Below, piece by piece: positions 11,652-22,563 of a stretch of 64,000 bases of DNA; within the stretch, counting starts at the first letter, position 1, and each line of letters begins with the position of its first letter. The position numbers and the translations under genes are program-made. This DNA is from Protula sp. h YS-2021. Taxonomy: Eukaryota > Annelida > Polychaeta > Sabellida > Serpulidae. The DNA is taken from NCBI GenBank assembly GCA_949752745.1, contig OX457027.1, positions 16,758,603 to 16,822,602 of the forward strand. Reading direction: 5' to 3'. The notes under the pieces are model-generated. The model saw only the letters and a program-made list of their open reading frames with translations, did not search any database and was not told where the DNA came from.

Positions 11652-12073
11652 GGAGTGGTATTCTGCTCTGTCCTTACGAGGGAGAGGAGATGGAAATGAT
11701 TACAGTAGATCGTAATTGGTGACAGCAAAATGTTCAATTCTTACTAAACTTAATTAGCCAAATGCAAATTTTGCTAACTTTTGTACTAAAATATTCCTTT
11801 TTTTGCGATACTTGACAAATAAAAATTGTTTTCAGCCACGGAAGATGGTCTTTTCAATTTCACCTTTTGGATCAACTGTAGCCATTCGTTCTCCTCCCCC
11901 TTGTATATTTAAGGACGTCCTTATTCTTGAGATAAGATGGTTCATCATTAATTTTTATCCTTATTTTTAAAAGACTTTGTTAAGTTTGAGGATAGAGCAG
12001 AATAGCTTTTTTTATCCTTATTTTTAAAAATAAGGACGTCCTTAAATATAAGGACTGAGCAGAATACCACTCC
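11652..12073. mobile_element. 422-bp MITE with 25-bp terminal inverted repeats
   Basis: The ends 11652-11676 and 12049-12073 are inverted repeats matching at 24 of 25 positions (GGAGTGGTATTCTGCTC at the left). Inside, a perfect 22-bp inverted repeat (11904-11925 against 12029-12050) carries the palindrome AAGGACGTCCTT. A partial extra copy of the right end (gatagagcagaata) occurs near 11991. There is no coding capacity and no obvious target-site duplication, so the superfamily is not assigned. Confidence 0.75.
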
Positions 12074-13232
12074 TGGTCGTCCTAGACTCTTGCTGTCTTC
12101 TTGCTCCGAGTCAGGTCTTCTTCAGATAACTTGTATATCGCTCTGTCAGAACTACGACGCCTTCCATTGTGCCGCTAATAGGAGTTCAACTTCATTCGAT
12201 CCGAGGCACAAATCCCGCATAACAGTCCATGTTTTTCAAATATTTACAGAAAGTTCATACTCATGTACTTCCTGTACTTCATACTCATACATATGTACCC
12301 CTTTGTAAAATTGGTACAGTTTTTAATGGGCTGAACGTCTTTTGTGTCTTGATTAAAATGCAGAAAAATCAGCTTCCGCACTCATCTGTCAAACGTTTAC
12401 ATTCCGGCCTTTAAAGATTATGTAACCAACGTCCAGTGACCAAAAAATTAAATAAAGTGGTTATAAATTATCAGTCAGAAGTATACTCGAATAATTAGCA
12501 GACGCAGAATTAGCATAAATTTATTCTGTACACCCACAATATTTAACTTTTATTTTTCCATGACTTTTGAAGTATCAATTCAGATTTTTTTTGACGGCTA
12601 GTTACAAAATTTATTGTCTTTTTTTTTTTTTTTTTAGGTAATAAACTATGCTCCTTGTATGCAAACAAATGTCAGTTATTGCTGGAGATTTGTGGTAATT
12701 TCGTGTTCTTTTCTATAAAGAAAGCGTGACACAGAAGTTGTATATCATTACCGTTGTGCTTTGAGAGGCTTTAGCAAATGCCAATAAAGACATATGAGTC
12801 GTTGAATCTCGCACAAAGTCGTCGAAGAGGTGTCTGAAAGCGAGTGCGGATGACTTGGGTATCGTTATATAGCGAGGAATTGAAGTTTTACGTGGAAACC
12901 CTGTACGCGTTCTTCTTGGAGCTAGTTGTCTTTACAGCAGGAGCCATAGTTCCTACAACAGAATACAATAGAACTTGTTATTGCTAATCTCGGCGCACGT
13001 AGTGATGATGTTTGAGCGCGCCAGAAATTATTTCGGTCGCACTTTTTCGAACCGTATGCTCCCGAGGGTACGAAAAATTTTTGCCACAGACACAAAAGTC
13101 TTGAGGGAGTGCGCTCGACCCGGTACTATAATAATCTCACATAGTAATGATTTTTCATTTTAAAACTATTTCTTCCTATTTCCAATAATAATTAAACACA
13201 ATTCATTAATTGTCATCAGATCACTTGCATAG
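12074..13232. other. No gene recognised; contains poly-T
   Basis: Nothing recognisable apart from an approximately 19-bp T run at 12619-12637. Confidence 0.5.
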
Positions 13233-13692
13233 CGCAATCTAATATTGTGCATGTTACAGTGAATACGTCAAATAGTTATGTTGCAAAGTCATTGAAATTT
13301 ACAGAGAATCTGTCGAATCGTTTGAAAAAGCATATATTATGTTGCGTTTGGTAGGTACCATTAAAATAGGATCTGAATCACACAGGTATATACACACATA
13401 TTTGATTTTATATATATATTAAAATTTGCGCCCAATTGTATATATATACATATATACAATACATATCGCAATCTAATTTTGTGCATGTTACAGTGAATAC
13501 GTCAAATAGTTATGTTGCAAAGTCATTGAAATTTACAGAGAATCTATCGAATCGTTTGAAAAAGGATATATTATGTTGCGTTTGGTAGGTACCATTAAAA
13601 TAGGATCTGAATCACACAGGTATATACACACATATTTGATTTTATATATATATTAAAATTTACACAAATATATACAATTGGGCGCAAATTTT
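13233..13692. repeat. 234-bp tandem duplication with inverted-repeat borders
   Basis: Copy 1 starts at 13233 (CGCAATCTAATATTGTGC) and copy 2 at 13467 (CGCAATCTAATTTTGTGC); they are nearly identical for about 190 bp. A perfect 25-bp inverted repeat lies at 13421-13445 (end of copy 1) and 13668-13692 (end of copy 2). Its core is AATTTGCGCCCAATTG. TA-rich stretches lie between the copies. Confidence 0.85.
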
Positions 13693-13910
13693 AAACATAA
13701 AGGACTCTGCATTTATAGAGCACAATTTTTATGGTCAAACAACAGTTTTGTGCTCTGAAACAATAGGAGTTTTCTTGTGGTTAAGATGTACAAGAGGTAC
13801 ATTTCCGCCACAGCAACAATGAATATACAGTTGCAAAACCTCTTTACTAGAGTTTGGGGCTTTTGTCGAAGTCGAAAATAATGCGCCGTGATTCTTCTCG
13901 GTGTGTTTTT
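13693..13910. other. No gene recognised
   Basis: Short spacer between the duplicated segment and the large hairpin-led element; nothing recognised. Confidence 0.5.
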
Positions 13911-13912
13911 AG

Positions 13913-13939
13913 CCCAGCTTACGTTACACGTAAGCTGGG
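13913..13939. repeat. 5' terminal hairpin of copy A
   Basis: Perfect 11-bp stem CCCAGCTTACG / CGTAAGCTGGG with a 5-base loop TTACA. The identical hairpin is at 58570-58596. Confidence 0.95.
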
Positions 13940-13968
13940 GTATTCCTATCGGTTTGCGGGCGGTGTCC

Positions 13969-13991
13969 GTTAGTTAGTTAGTTAGTTAGTT
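13969..13991. repeat. (GTTA)n tetranucleotide run
   Basis: About five GTTA units between the 5' hairpin and the core repeats, in the same position as in the copy at 58625-58660. Pearl elements carry a tetranucleotide microsatellite in this position. Confidence 0.9.
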
Positions 13992-14014
13992 GTTTATTTA
14001 GTAAACTTTGGTTC

Positions 14015-15645
14015 AAAATGCATCTCCTCCTACAATTTTGATTCGATGTCATTTATTTTTGGTGTGAGGCATCCCTAAGGGGTCGTGCATACGGCTTGTG
14101 CTTTTCTAGTCGATCGGGTGATTTTTGAATTTTTGGCGAATTTTTAAAGAAAAAATTTTAAAATGTATCTCCTCCTACATTTTTGACCGGATGTGATTTC
14201 TTTTTGGTATGAGGCACCCCGAAAGTGTCGTGCATACGAATTGTGCTTTTTTAGTCGATCGGGCAATTTTTGTATTTGTGGGGAATTTTTTAAGCAAAAT
14301 TTTAGAAAATAATTCAAAATGCATCTACTCCTACAATTTTGATTCGATGTCATTTATTTTTGGTGTGAGGCATCCCTAAGGGGTCGTGCATACGGCTTGT
14401 GCTTTTCTAGTCGATCGGGTGATTTTTGAATTTTTGGCGAATTTTTAAAGAAAAAATTTTAAAATGTATCTCCTCCTACATTTTTGACCGGATGTGATTT
14501 ATTTTTTGTATGAGGCACCCCTAAAGTGTCGTGCATACGGCTTGTGTTTTTTTAGTCGATCGGGCAATTTTTGTATTTGTGGGGAATTTTTTAAGCAAAA
14601 TTTTAGAAAATAATTCAAAATGCATCTACTCCTACAATTTTGATTCGATGTCATTTATTTTTGGTGTGAGGCATCCCTAAGGAGTCGTGCATACGGCTTG
14701 TGCTTTTTTAGTCGATCGGGTGATTTTTGAATTTTTGGGGAATTTTTAAAGAAAAAAATTTAAAATGTATCTCCTCCTACATTTTTGACCGGGTGTGATT
14801 TATTTTTGGTATGAGGCACCCCTAAAGGGTCGTGCATACGGCTTGTGCTTTTCTAGTCGATCGGGTGATTTTTGAATTTTTGGGGAATTTTTGAAGAAAA
14901 AAAATTTAAAATGTATCTCGTCCTACATTTTTGATCCGAAACCTCTCAAAGATCCGATGACCCTAAAAGGTCGTGCATACGGCTTGTGCTTTTTAGTCGA
15001 TCGGACAATTTTTGTATTTTTAGGGAGCTTTTGAAGAAAAAAACTTCAAAATGCATTTTCCCCTACAGTTTTGATCTTTCTCTCTCTCTCTCTTTTTCTT
15101 TTTTTTTTTTGATTTGAGGCATCCCTAAGAGGTTGAGCATACGGCTTGCGCTTTTTAGTCGATCCGATAATTTCTGTATTTTTAGGGAATTTTTGAAGAA
15201 TAACTTCAAATGCATTTCCTCTTACAGTTTTAATCCGATTTCATTTATTTTTGGTATGAGGCATCCTTAGGTGGGTCGGGCATACGGCTTGTGCTATTTG
15301 ACTCGACTTGGGAATTCTTGATTTCGATAGGGAATTTTTGATGAAAATACCTCAAAATGCATCTTCTCCTGCAGTTTTGATCAGAAATCATTTATTTTGG
15401 GGCTGAGGCATGCTTAGGGTGTCGTGAATACGGCCTGTGCTTTTCGAGTCGATCAGAATTTTTGGTGAATTTTTGAATAAAAAAACTTCAAAATGCATTT
15501 CCTCCTACTGTTTTTATCAGATTTCATTTATTTTTGATATAAGCCGACTTTAGGGGGTCATGCATACGGCTTGTGCTTTTTGAGTGAATTGGAAAACTTT
15601 TGAATTTTTTTCGGAATTTAAAAAAAAAATAAATGAATCTTCTCC
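14015..15645 (+). repeat. Core tandem repeat, alternating 145/156-bp units
   Basis: Each unit runs from AAAATGCATCTCCTCCTAC through GTCGTGCATACGGCTTGTGC and AGTCGATCGG to GAATTTTT. The CGTGCA landmark falls at 14084, 14229, 14385, 14530, 14686 and 14831, giving steps of 145, 156, 145, 156 and 145. The array is therefore a ~301-bp dimer in its first part. Later units (after about 14930) are more diverged. No coding signal. Confidence 0.85.
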
Positions 15646-15649
15646 TGCA

Positions 15650-17585
15650 GCGCATAAACGCAAGTTAAATGAACTTGCGCAGTAGTCAGATTTAACAACC
15701 GCACATCGACGCAAGTTAAATAAACATTCGCATTGGTCCAAATGTGAACCATTGACGGAAGATAAACATGCAAACTGGTCCAAAATAAGCACCGCGCATC
15801 AACGCAAGTTAAATAAACATGCGCAATGGTCCGAAAAAAGAACTACGCGTCGACGCAAATTGAATAGACATGAGCAGTGGTCCGAAATGCGGATCGAGCA
15901 TCAACGCAACCTAAAGAAACATGCGCACTGGTCCGAAATGCGAACCGCGCATCAACGCAAGTTAAATAAATATGCACACTGGTCCGAAAAAAAGAACCGC
16001 GCATCAGCGCAACCCAAAGAAACATGCGCACTGGTCTGAAATGAGAACCACGCATCAACGCAAGTTAAATAAATATGGGCAATGGTCGGAAATGCGAACC
16101 GCGCATCGACGGATGTTAAATAAACATGCGATCCGGTCCAAAATAAGCACCGCACATCAACGCAAGTTAAACAAACAGGCGCACTTATCCGAAAAAAGAA
16201 CCACACATTGGCGAAAGTTGAATAGACATGCGCAGTGGTCTGAAATGAGAACCTCGCATCAATGCAAGTTAAATAAACATTCGCAGTGGTCCGAAGAAAG
16301 AACCACGAATCGACGCAAGTTGAATAGAAATAAGAGTCGGGCATCGACGGGACTGAAATAAACATGCGTTCTGGTCCGAAATGCAATTTGCTTGTCAACG
16401 CAAGTTAAGTGAACCTACGCACTGGTCCGAAATGCGAACCTCGCATGAACGCAACCTAAAGAAACAGGTACACTGGTCCGAATTCCGAGCCGCTCCTCAG
16501 CGCAAGTTAGATACACATTTGCACTGATCTAAAATAAGTACCGAGCACCAACACAAGTTAAATAAATATGCGCACTGGTCCAAAATGCGAACCACGCATC
16601 AACACAAGTTAAATAAACGTGCGCACTGGTGGAAAATGCGAAACGTTCATTAACGCAAGCTAAATAAACAAACACACTGGTCAGAAATGGGAACCGAGCA
16701 TTAACGCAAGTTAAATAAACATGCGCACTGGTTAGAAATGCGAACCGAACTGCGCATTAACGCAAGTTAAATAACGTGCGCACTATTCAAAATAAGAACT
16801 GCGTATCAACGCAACTTAAATAAACATGCGCACTGGTCCAGAATAAGAACCGCGCATCGACTAAAATTAAAGAAATATGCGCATTGATCCGAATGAAGAA
16901 CCGCACATCAACACAAGGTAAATAAACATGCGCACTGATCCGAAATAAGAACCGCACATCAACACAAGGTAAAAAAACATGGGCGCTGGTCCGAAATGCC
17001 AACCGCACATCAACGCAAGTTAAATAAACATGTGCACTGGTCCAAAATAAGCACCGCGCATCAACGCAAGTTAAATAAACATGCGCACTGGTCCGAAATT
17101 CGAACCGCGCATCAACGCCACTTAAATAAACGTGTGGAGTGGTTCGAAATGTGAACCACGCTCCAACGCAAGTTAAATAATCATTTGTACTGGTCCAGAA
17201 TAAGCACCGCGCATCAATGCAAGTTAAATAAACATGCGCACTGGTCCGATATTCGAACCGCGCGTCAACGCAAGTTAAATAAACATGCGCACCGTGCAAG
17301 TTAGATAAACATGGAACCTCTTCCGAAATGCGAACCGCGTATCAAGACAACCTAAGGAAACTTGTGCACTTGTCCAAAATAAGTACCGCTCATCAACGAA
17401 AGTAAAATAAACATGCGCATTGGTCTGGAATAAGAACCGCGCATTAATCTTTATTAAGTTAAATGAACATGTGCACGGTTCCAAAATGAGAGCCGCGCAT
17501 CAACGCAAATTAAATAAACATGCGTACTTGTCTGAATAAGAACCGCGCATCGAGGCAAGTTACATAAATATGCGCACTGGTCCGA
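15650..17585. repeat. 51-bp tandem array (copy A)
   Basis: About 38 diverged units such as CGCGCATCAACGCAAGTTAA followed by a CATGCGCACTGGTCCGAAAT half. Spacing of the CCGCGCATCAACG landmark (17054 to 17105) is 51 bp. Because 51 is a multiple of three, the minus strand shows long open stretches made of a 17-residue repeat of the type VDARFAFRTSAHVYLTC, for example 15952-16398 and 16787-17299. The open frames are interrupted by stops and lack a shared start, so I treat them as by-products of the satellite. Confidence 0.9.
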
Positions 17586-17832
17586 AATGCGAGCGTTGTT
17601 TGAAGGTTTCTATGGCAGACTATCCAGTCTACCAGAGATACAAAAAATCTGTTCCCCATTTTTCACGTAAAGAAATCTTTGTATGCATTTATCGGTCTAT
17701 GTTCTGGTCTGGTGCTAAATTAATTATTGAGCTAGCTCTTTGCCGTCTCATCTTTTGAAGCCCGATATTTCAGGGAAATTCCTTCACTCATGCACGCTGG
17801 AATGGGTCTTATTGCTTTTCGTAAGGTAACAC

Positions 17833-17853
17833 TTTGTCCTTTGACAAACTTGT
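17833..17853. repeat. 3' terminal hairpin of copy A
   Basis: TTTGTC / GACAAA stem with loop CTTT, followed by CTTGT. It is a slightly decayed version of the hairpin at 60798-60818. Confidence 0.7.
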
Positions 17854-17939
17854 TAAATAAAAATCTGTTAGTTTGAGCATCGGTGCCCTGAATCGTGTGG
17901 TGAGAGGTTCACAGCATAAAAAGTTGACACCTACGGTTA

Positions 17940-18960
17940 TTATGTCTCCCGGAACAAGAGGAGACATGTAGCGTTGATACAGTCTGTGTGTATGTGTGTG
18001 TACCTGTGTGTGTGTCGATCTGTTGCAGACAAAATGTTGTGTGTAAGATATCTCGAGAAGGAAAGTCCGATCGACTTCAAACTTGATCTTGATTTTTTGG
18101 TTAGGTCGGACGGTTCTATCAATTTTTGACGCATGTTACATTACAGGGGAGGCGTATGACGTCATTATTTGAAAAAAATCTACTGTGCGAAATTTCTCAA
18201 CCGCTGAATACCGGAGAAAGCTCAAACGTGGTGGAATTGTTGCTTGGTAGATCAGAGAGATTCTCTCAAAATTTGTCTCGAGTAGAATGGACGAAAGCGG
18301 CGTATGACGTCATCACGTAAAAGGTGTATATATTGTGAACAAGATGTTGTGTGCAAAATGTCTCGATAACGGAAAGTCGTATTGACTTCAAACTTTATGC
18401 TTATTCCTTGGTCAGTCGGACAGTTCTTTCAACTTTTGACCGATGTAGCGAAATTAAGAAAGGCGTGTGACGTCATCACTTAAAATTTTGTATGTAAGAC
18501 TGCTCAGCCATTGAACATTGAAGGAAGTAAAAACTGGGCGGTTTTGTTGCTTGGTAGATCCGAAAGTTTCTGTCACATTTTGTCGCGAGTAGACAGAACG
18601 AAAATGGCACATGATGCCATCACGCAGATATGCATATAATTTGAACAAGATGGCGTGTGCAAAATATCTCGGTATGGGAAAGTCGTATCGACTTAAAAGT
18701 TTATATGAATATTCCTTGGGTCGGCCAGACTTTTTTTTTTTTTAACTTTTGGTGTGTGTAGTGAAATTAAGAAAGACGCCTTCACGTAAAACGTTATCTG
18801 TTGTTAAGCAAAATATCTTGGTAGATGAAAGTCGGATTGACTTCAAACTTGGTGTAGTTATGCCTTGGATAAGTCGCACGGTTTTGTTTAGACATTAAAC
18901 TCTTATAGAAAATTAAGAAATGTGTATGACGTCACCCATCCCTCGCGTGTTCCTACATTT
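17940..18960 (+). mobile_element. Hairpin-led element with ~308-bp core repeats
   Basis: The 5' end shows an ATGTCTCC...GGAGACAT hairpin (about 17942-17968) and a GT-rich microsatellite (17985-18015). Three to four units follow, starting near AAAATGTTGTGTG (18031), CAAGATGTTGTGTGC (18338) and CAAGATGGCGTGTGC (18645), about 308 bp apart. Units contain TATGACGTCAT boxes at 18157, 18305, 18468 and 18927. A related single unit lies near 30980-31250. The right end is not defined. Confidence 0.6.
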
Positions 18961-19119
18961 TTTAGACTGCTTGAAGACAAAACAATTATCGACCTATGGC
19001 TGTTTCTTAGGATGGCTGTAATTGACCTTTTTGTGCGTTATTCATCTACAGCTACGCACTCAGGGATCATTGTCAGTTGTGGTGCATTATGAAGTCGGGG
19101 ACAAATGGCGCAAAAGTCG
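18961..19119. other. Spacer, nothing recognised
   Basis: Short sequence between two repeat elements; no feature seen. Confidence 0.5.
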
Positions 19120-19720
19120 GGGACAGAATTTAATAGTCCATTTTCAAAATGCTTCTTATCTCACAATTTTGATCGAATTTCTTATCAATTTTGTACGATT
19201 GTTCCCCAGATGGTTCTGTCTTGAAAGTTACTTTTTTTGTTTATAAGTCAAAAATGGGTCAAATGGAAGGCATTTGTATTTTTCTTGGTAACCAGTTTTC
19301 AAAATGCGACCCCACGAAAAATTGGCCAAATAGGGGGATTTCAAATTCTTTGGGAGCCCATTTTCCAAAGGTTTTCCTTTCACAGTTTTGACGGAATTTC
19401 TTCAGATTTTGCATAAATGGTCACTGGTCGGTCGTCTCTTGAGAAATTACTTTTTTGGCGATCTGGCGAAATTGGCCAAATTATGGGCATTTCCTTCTTC
19501 TCCCACAATTTTGATAGGATCGCCTTCAAGTTCTGCATAAATGTTCACTAGGCGGTCTTCTTTTGAAAAAAAATGTCTTTTTTGCCATCCAACAAAACTG
19601 GCCAAATGGGGGCATTTACAAAATATTTGGTAGCCAACTTTCAAAATGCCTTTTCTCCCACAATTTTGACCGGATTCCTTTGAAATTTTGTGCGAATTTT
19701 GTACGGTTTTAAAATATGAC
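19120..19720 (+). mobile_element. Tandem core repeat element, ~180-bp units
   Basis: Three diverged units carry the phrases AAAATGC.TCT..C.CACAATTTTGA, 'gttactttttttg', and 'ggccaaat.gggggcattt'. The same unit type occurs at 61120-61680. It looks like the core of another pearl/HINE-like element, but no 5' hairpin was found immediately upstream. Confidence 0.6.
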
Positions 19721-20905
19721 TACCACTTTTAGGCGACCAATACGTGATTTAATGGATCTCAGCTGGTAAAAATGTCTCTGGTCAGTCTTATGATGTCTAG
19801 TTGTGTTATGATGGAAGATAGAAAGGCTCCACTGGGACTTAGTAACTGGGGGTTACTGATTTTGGTGGGAAGTTGGACTTTGATACAGTCGTGAGGCGCC
19901 GTGTCACTCTCAGTCTTGTCTTAATGCTCGGGTGATTACAGTATTGTTTCGAGTCAAAAAGACTTCGATATCGAGTAGTAGTAGAGTTTTGTGATTTTGT
20001 TTTAAATCTGGGCGTTTCTGACCAGTATATTGGCTAATTTTGGCGAAGTCGAAAAACAAAATGCAAATATGTAGGGACTTCAGGGCCAGCATTCCCATTA
20101 AAGCTGTCAAATCGGATTTATACTAAGAATTAATATCAGTTTTTGGTTTTCTGAAATTTGGCCAATATTTTGGACTACCTAGAGAAGTAACATTTTGAAA
20201 AAATGGTATACATACACATAGCGAATTGCGGATATCCCACAAGTGATTGGAATAGCCCAGGGAAGAAAATCGACGAGGCTAAAAAAAAAAAACAATAGTT
20301 ACACATGGTATATTTTTCGTCCAATAAAAGCACACAGTAGATGTTTCGCACTTTCCTTTATTGAACCCTTTCGTTTTTCAATAGCAGCCCTTTCTGACAT
20401 ATTTACAGATCAAAGTAGATTCTATGCTTGACCGCCTGATTGAATGCCACATGTAGTGCACGTGTTGTGTGTCAGTTTGACATGACCCGTCTCTTGTGAC
20501 CTCATGAATAACAGGATTGTTCCGCTGTTTCTAGTAACTTTTTGGAAGAGTTTAAAAGTACCACAGGGTAAGCGGCGATTTACTATTTTTTTGTTATGAT
20601 GTCATTAACATGGCCAGTTGCTACTAAATCCATACGTTGTTTCATTGCAAATTGCAATTCTTGATTGGATAGGACCAAAGTTTTGGCTAAAATTTGTGTT
20701 GCTCTAAAATGAAAGGAATAGTAGTTATGTTACGTGCTCATATGGTACAGATATGTTTACGATGCTTGTGTAAGGAATTTTGTCAGATATGCCTTGATAA
20801 GAAGACTACTTTTTTGCCTTAGGCATTTAAGAAATTATTGGGCATTTGTTGATTCTTTTTGAACCCTAAAAATTGTTTGGTTATTCATTTTTATGTTGAC
20901 TTAAA
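19721..20905. other. No gene recognised
   Basis: Only short open frames; no domain, hairpin or array recognised. Confidence 0.5.
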
Positions 20906-21844
20906 TCATTCCAAACCTGAACATAGCTGTGTCGGTGATGTACCACCGACCACCATAGCACACGAGCCACGCTGGATCTTACAATGTCCGAGTGTGCGGC
21001 CTGTTGTTGAACAGAGGTGTGTTAGTGATGTACCACCGACCACCATAGCACACGAGCCACGCTGGATCTTAAAATGTCCGAGTGTGCGGCCTGGTGTTGA
21101 ACAGAGGTGTGTTAGTGATGTACCACCGACCACCATAGCACACGAGCCACGCTGGATCTTACAATGTCCGAGTGTGCGGCCCGGGGTTGAACAGAGGTGT
21201 GTTAGTGATGTACCACCGACCACCATAGCACACGAGCCACGCTGGATCTTACGATGTCCGAGTGTGCGGCCTGTTGTTGAACAGAGGTGTGTTAGTGATG
21301 TACCACCGATCACCATAGCACACGAGCCACGCTGGATCTTACAATGTCCGAGTGTGCGGCCTGGTGTTGAACAGAGGTGTGTTAGTGATGTACCACCGAC
21401 CACCATAGCACACGAGCCACGCTGGATCTTACAATGTCCGAGTGTGCGGCCTGGTGTTGAATAGAGGGGTGTTAGTGATGTGCCACGAACCTCTATAAGC
21501 AGACGAGGTACGCGCCGGAGCTTACGATATCCGATTGTGCGGTCCGATGTTGAATAGGGGTGTGTAAGTGATGTACCACCGGTACATTTTTTGGGCATTT
21601 TTGTTGAGGTTGTATTTTTTTGCTGAACACTCTCATATAGCATCGAAGCACACCCTTGCGCAGTGAAGGCATTTTGGTGTATTATACAAGACCTACGTGG
21701 ACAAACAATCCGGCACGAAAACTTCAACATTTTCCTGTCCTCATCAGAAAGCCCTCTCCACTCATCTTGAAACTGGCGTTGGCGTTTTGTTGGTTTATAA
21801 GCAGGACTGATCTTCTCAAACTCTTTGCTTTTCGTTCGCTTCAC
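20906..21844 (-). CDS. Hypothetical ORF running through the 90-bp minisatellite (uncertain)
   Basis: A 312-residue minus-strand frame. The first ~95 residues lie outside the array and are Lys/Arg-rich (start MKRTKSKEFEKISPAYKPTK, then RQRQFQDEW). The rest is seven to eight copies of a 30-residue repeat built on GGTSLTHLCSTPGRTLGHCK. The N-terminal KRQRQFQDEW followed by a Cys pair faintly recalls the start of hAT/ZBED-type zinc fingers, but the match is too weak to name. The opposite strand of the array is equally open (20859-21464), which argues that openness comes from the 90-bp unit. I list it as doubtful, not as a gene of known function. Confidence 0.2.
   Translation of the reverse strand: MKRTKSKEFEKISPAYKPTKRQRQFQDEWRGLSDEDRKMLKFSCRIVCPRRSCIIHQNAFTAQGCASMLYESVQQKNTTSTKMPKKCTGGTSLTHPYSTSDRTIGYRKLRRVPRLLIEVRGTSLTPLYSTPGRTLGHCKIQRGSCAMVVGGTSLTHLCSTPGRTLGHCKIQRGSCAMVIGGTSLTHLCSTTGRTLGHRKIQRGSCAMVVGGTSLTHLCSTPGRTLGHCKIQRGSCAMVVGGTSLTHLCSTPGRTLGHFKIQRGSCAMVVGGTSLTHLCSTTGRTLGHCKIQRGSCAMVVGGTSPTQLCSGLE
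20931..21580. repeat. 90-bp minisatellite
   Basis: About seven units. TACCACCGACCACCATAGCA recurs at 20941, 21031 and 21121, exactly 90 bp apart. The first six units are nearly identical and the last one to two are clearly diverged. As 90 is a multiple of three, both strands show 30-residue peptide repeats. Confidence 0.97.
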
Positions 21845-22130
21845 TGTAGGCTTTTTTTCAATTCCCTCAATAAAGTGTCATTTATTTCAATTCTCAAAAA
21901 TCGTGTTCTTATCTGTTCCACGTATATTTTTTCGACATAATCTGCTGTGTTATCACTCACACAACCGCCATTGTACTCCCAAAAGAATATACTTATAGAT
22001 TGTATGTAACTGGAAAATAATAGAAACAATGGCAGGGGTAATTGTTTGGGAGGGGTTTGAAAAAAAAAACGCTAGTTGTCACGCCCTCCACTGTAAATAT
22101 ATGGGCTTGTTTACTGCGCATGTGTCGTAT
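21581..22130. other. No gene recognised
   Basis: Holds only the non-repeat N-terminal part of the doubtful minus-strand ORF and AT-rich sequence. Confidence 0.5.
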
Positions 22131-22133
22131 TAT

Positions 22134-22495
22134 TTTTAGCCCAGCCAACGATTATCGCTGGGCAGAACTCATCATTTGTTGGGAATTAATTATTCGTGGT
22201 GTATGTGTGTGTGTATATATAAACAGTTTTTCAACATCCTGTTTTCCATACATTTTTAGTTGGATTGCTTTGAAATTTCGCAGGAACGTTCCCTGGGTAA
22301 CTCTCCAAACATCATTTTTTGCGATTTGTCCGAAATTTTGTCCAAATTTTGGAAAACACGCCAAGAAAATTCTACTGTTCCTGCAAATCCGGCCTGATTG
22401 CGTTGAAATGTGCCATAAATCTTCCCCTCAAGTTCCAGTATCAGCTTGTGTTTTGTTTGGCAATATGACTAAAGTTGGCCAAAAACGGTGAAATT
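22134..22495 (+). mobile_element. Short pearl/HINE-like element with GCCCAGC hairpin
   Basis: Starts TTTTTAGCCCAGC like copies A and B. The 7-bp stem is GCCCAGC (22139-22145) / GCTGGGC (22157-22163), followed by a GT/TA microsatellite (22200-22220). About two core units follow with 'ttgaaatttcgcaggaacgt' and 'ccctgggtaactctcc', resembling the units at 62040-62560. The right end is not visible. Confidence 0.55.
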
Positions 22496-22497
22496 GC

Positions 22498-22515
22498 CAA
22501 AAAAAAAAAAAAAAC
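22498..22515. repeat. Poly-A run
   Basis: About 16 A residues immediately after the previous element. Confidence 0.9.
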
Positions 22516-22563
22516 CACAGTGTGCTCCTTCTTGATGGGACTTCACTACCCACCTGACCACTT

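Larger units (their letters stand above)
13909..17862 (+). mobile_element. Large pearl/HINE-like element, copy A
   Basis: Layout: TTTTTAGCCCAGC start with a perfect 5' hairpin, a GTTA tetranucleotide run, a ~150-bp dimeric tandem core, a 51-bp tandem array, about 270 bp of unique sequence, and a 3' hairpin followed by CTTGT. A second copy with the same order lies at 58566-60820. The layout matches published descriptions of bivalve pearl elements and HINEs, which are non-autonomous rolling-circle-type elements. No Rep or helicase is encoded. The 3' end is set at the hairpin and is approximate. Confidence 0.65.
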
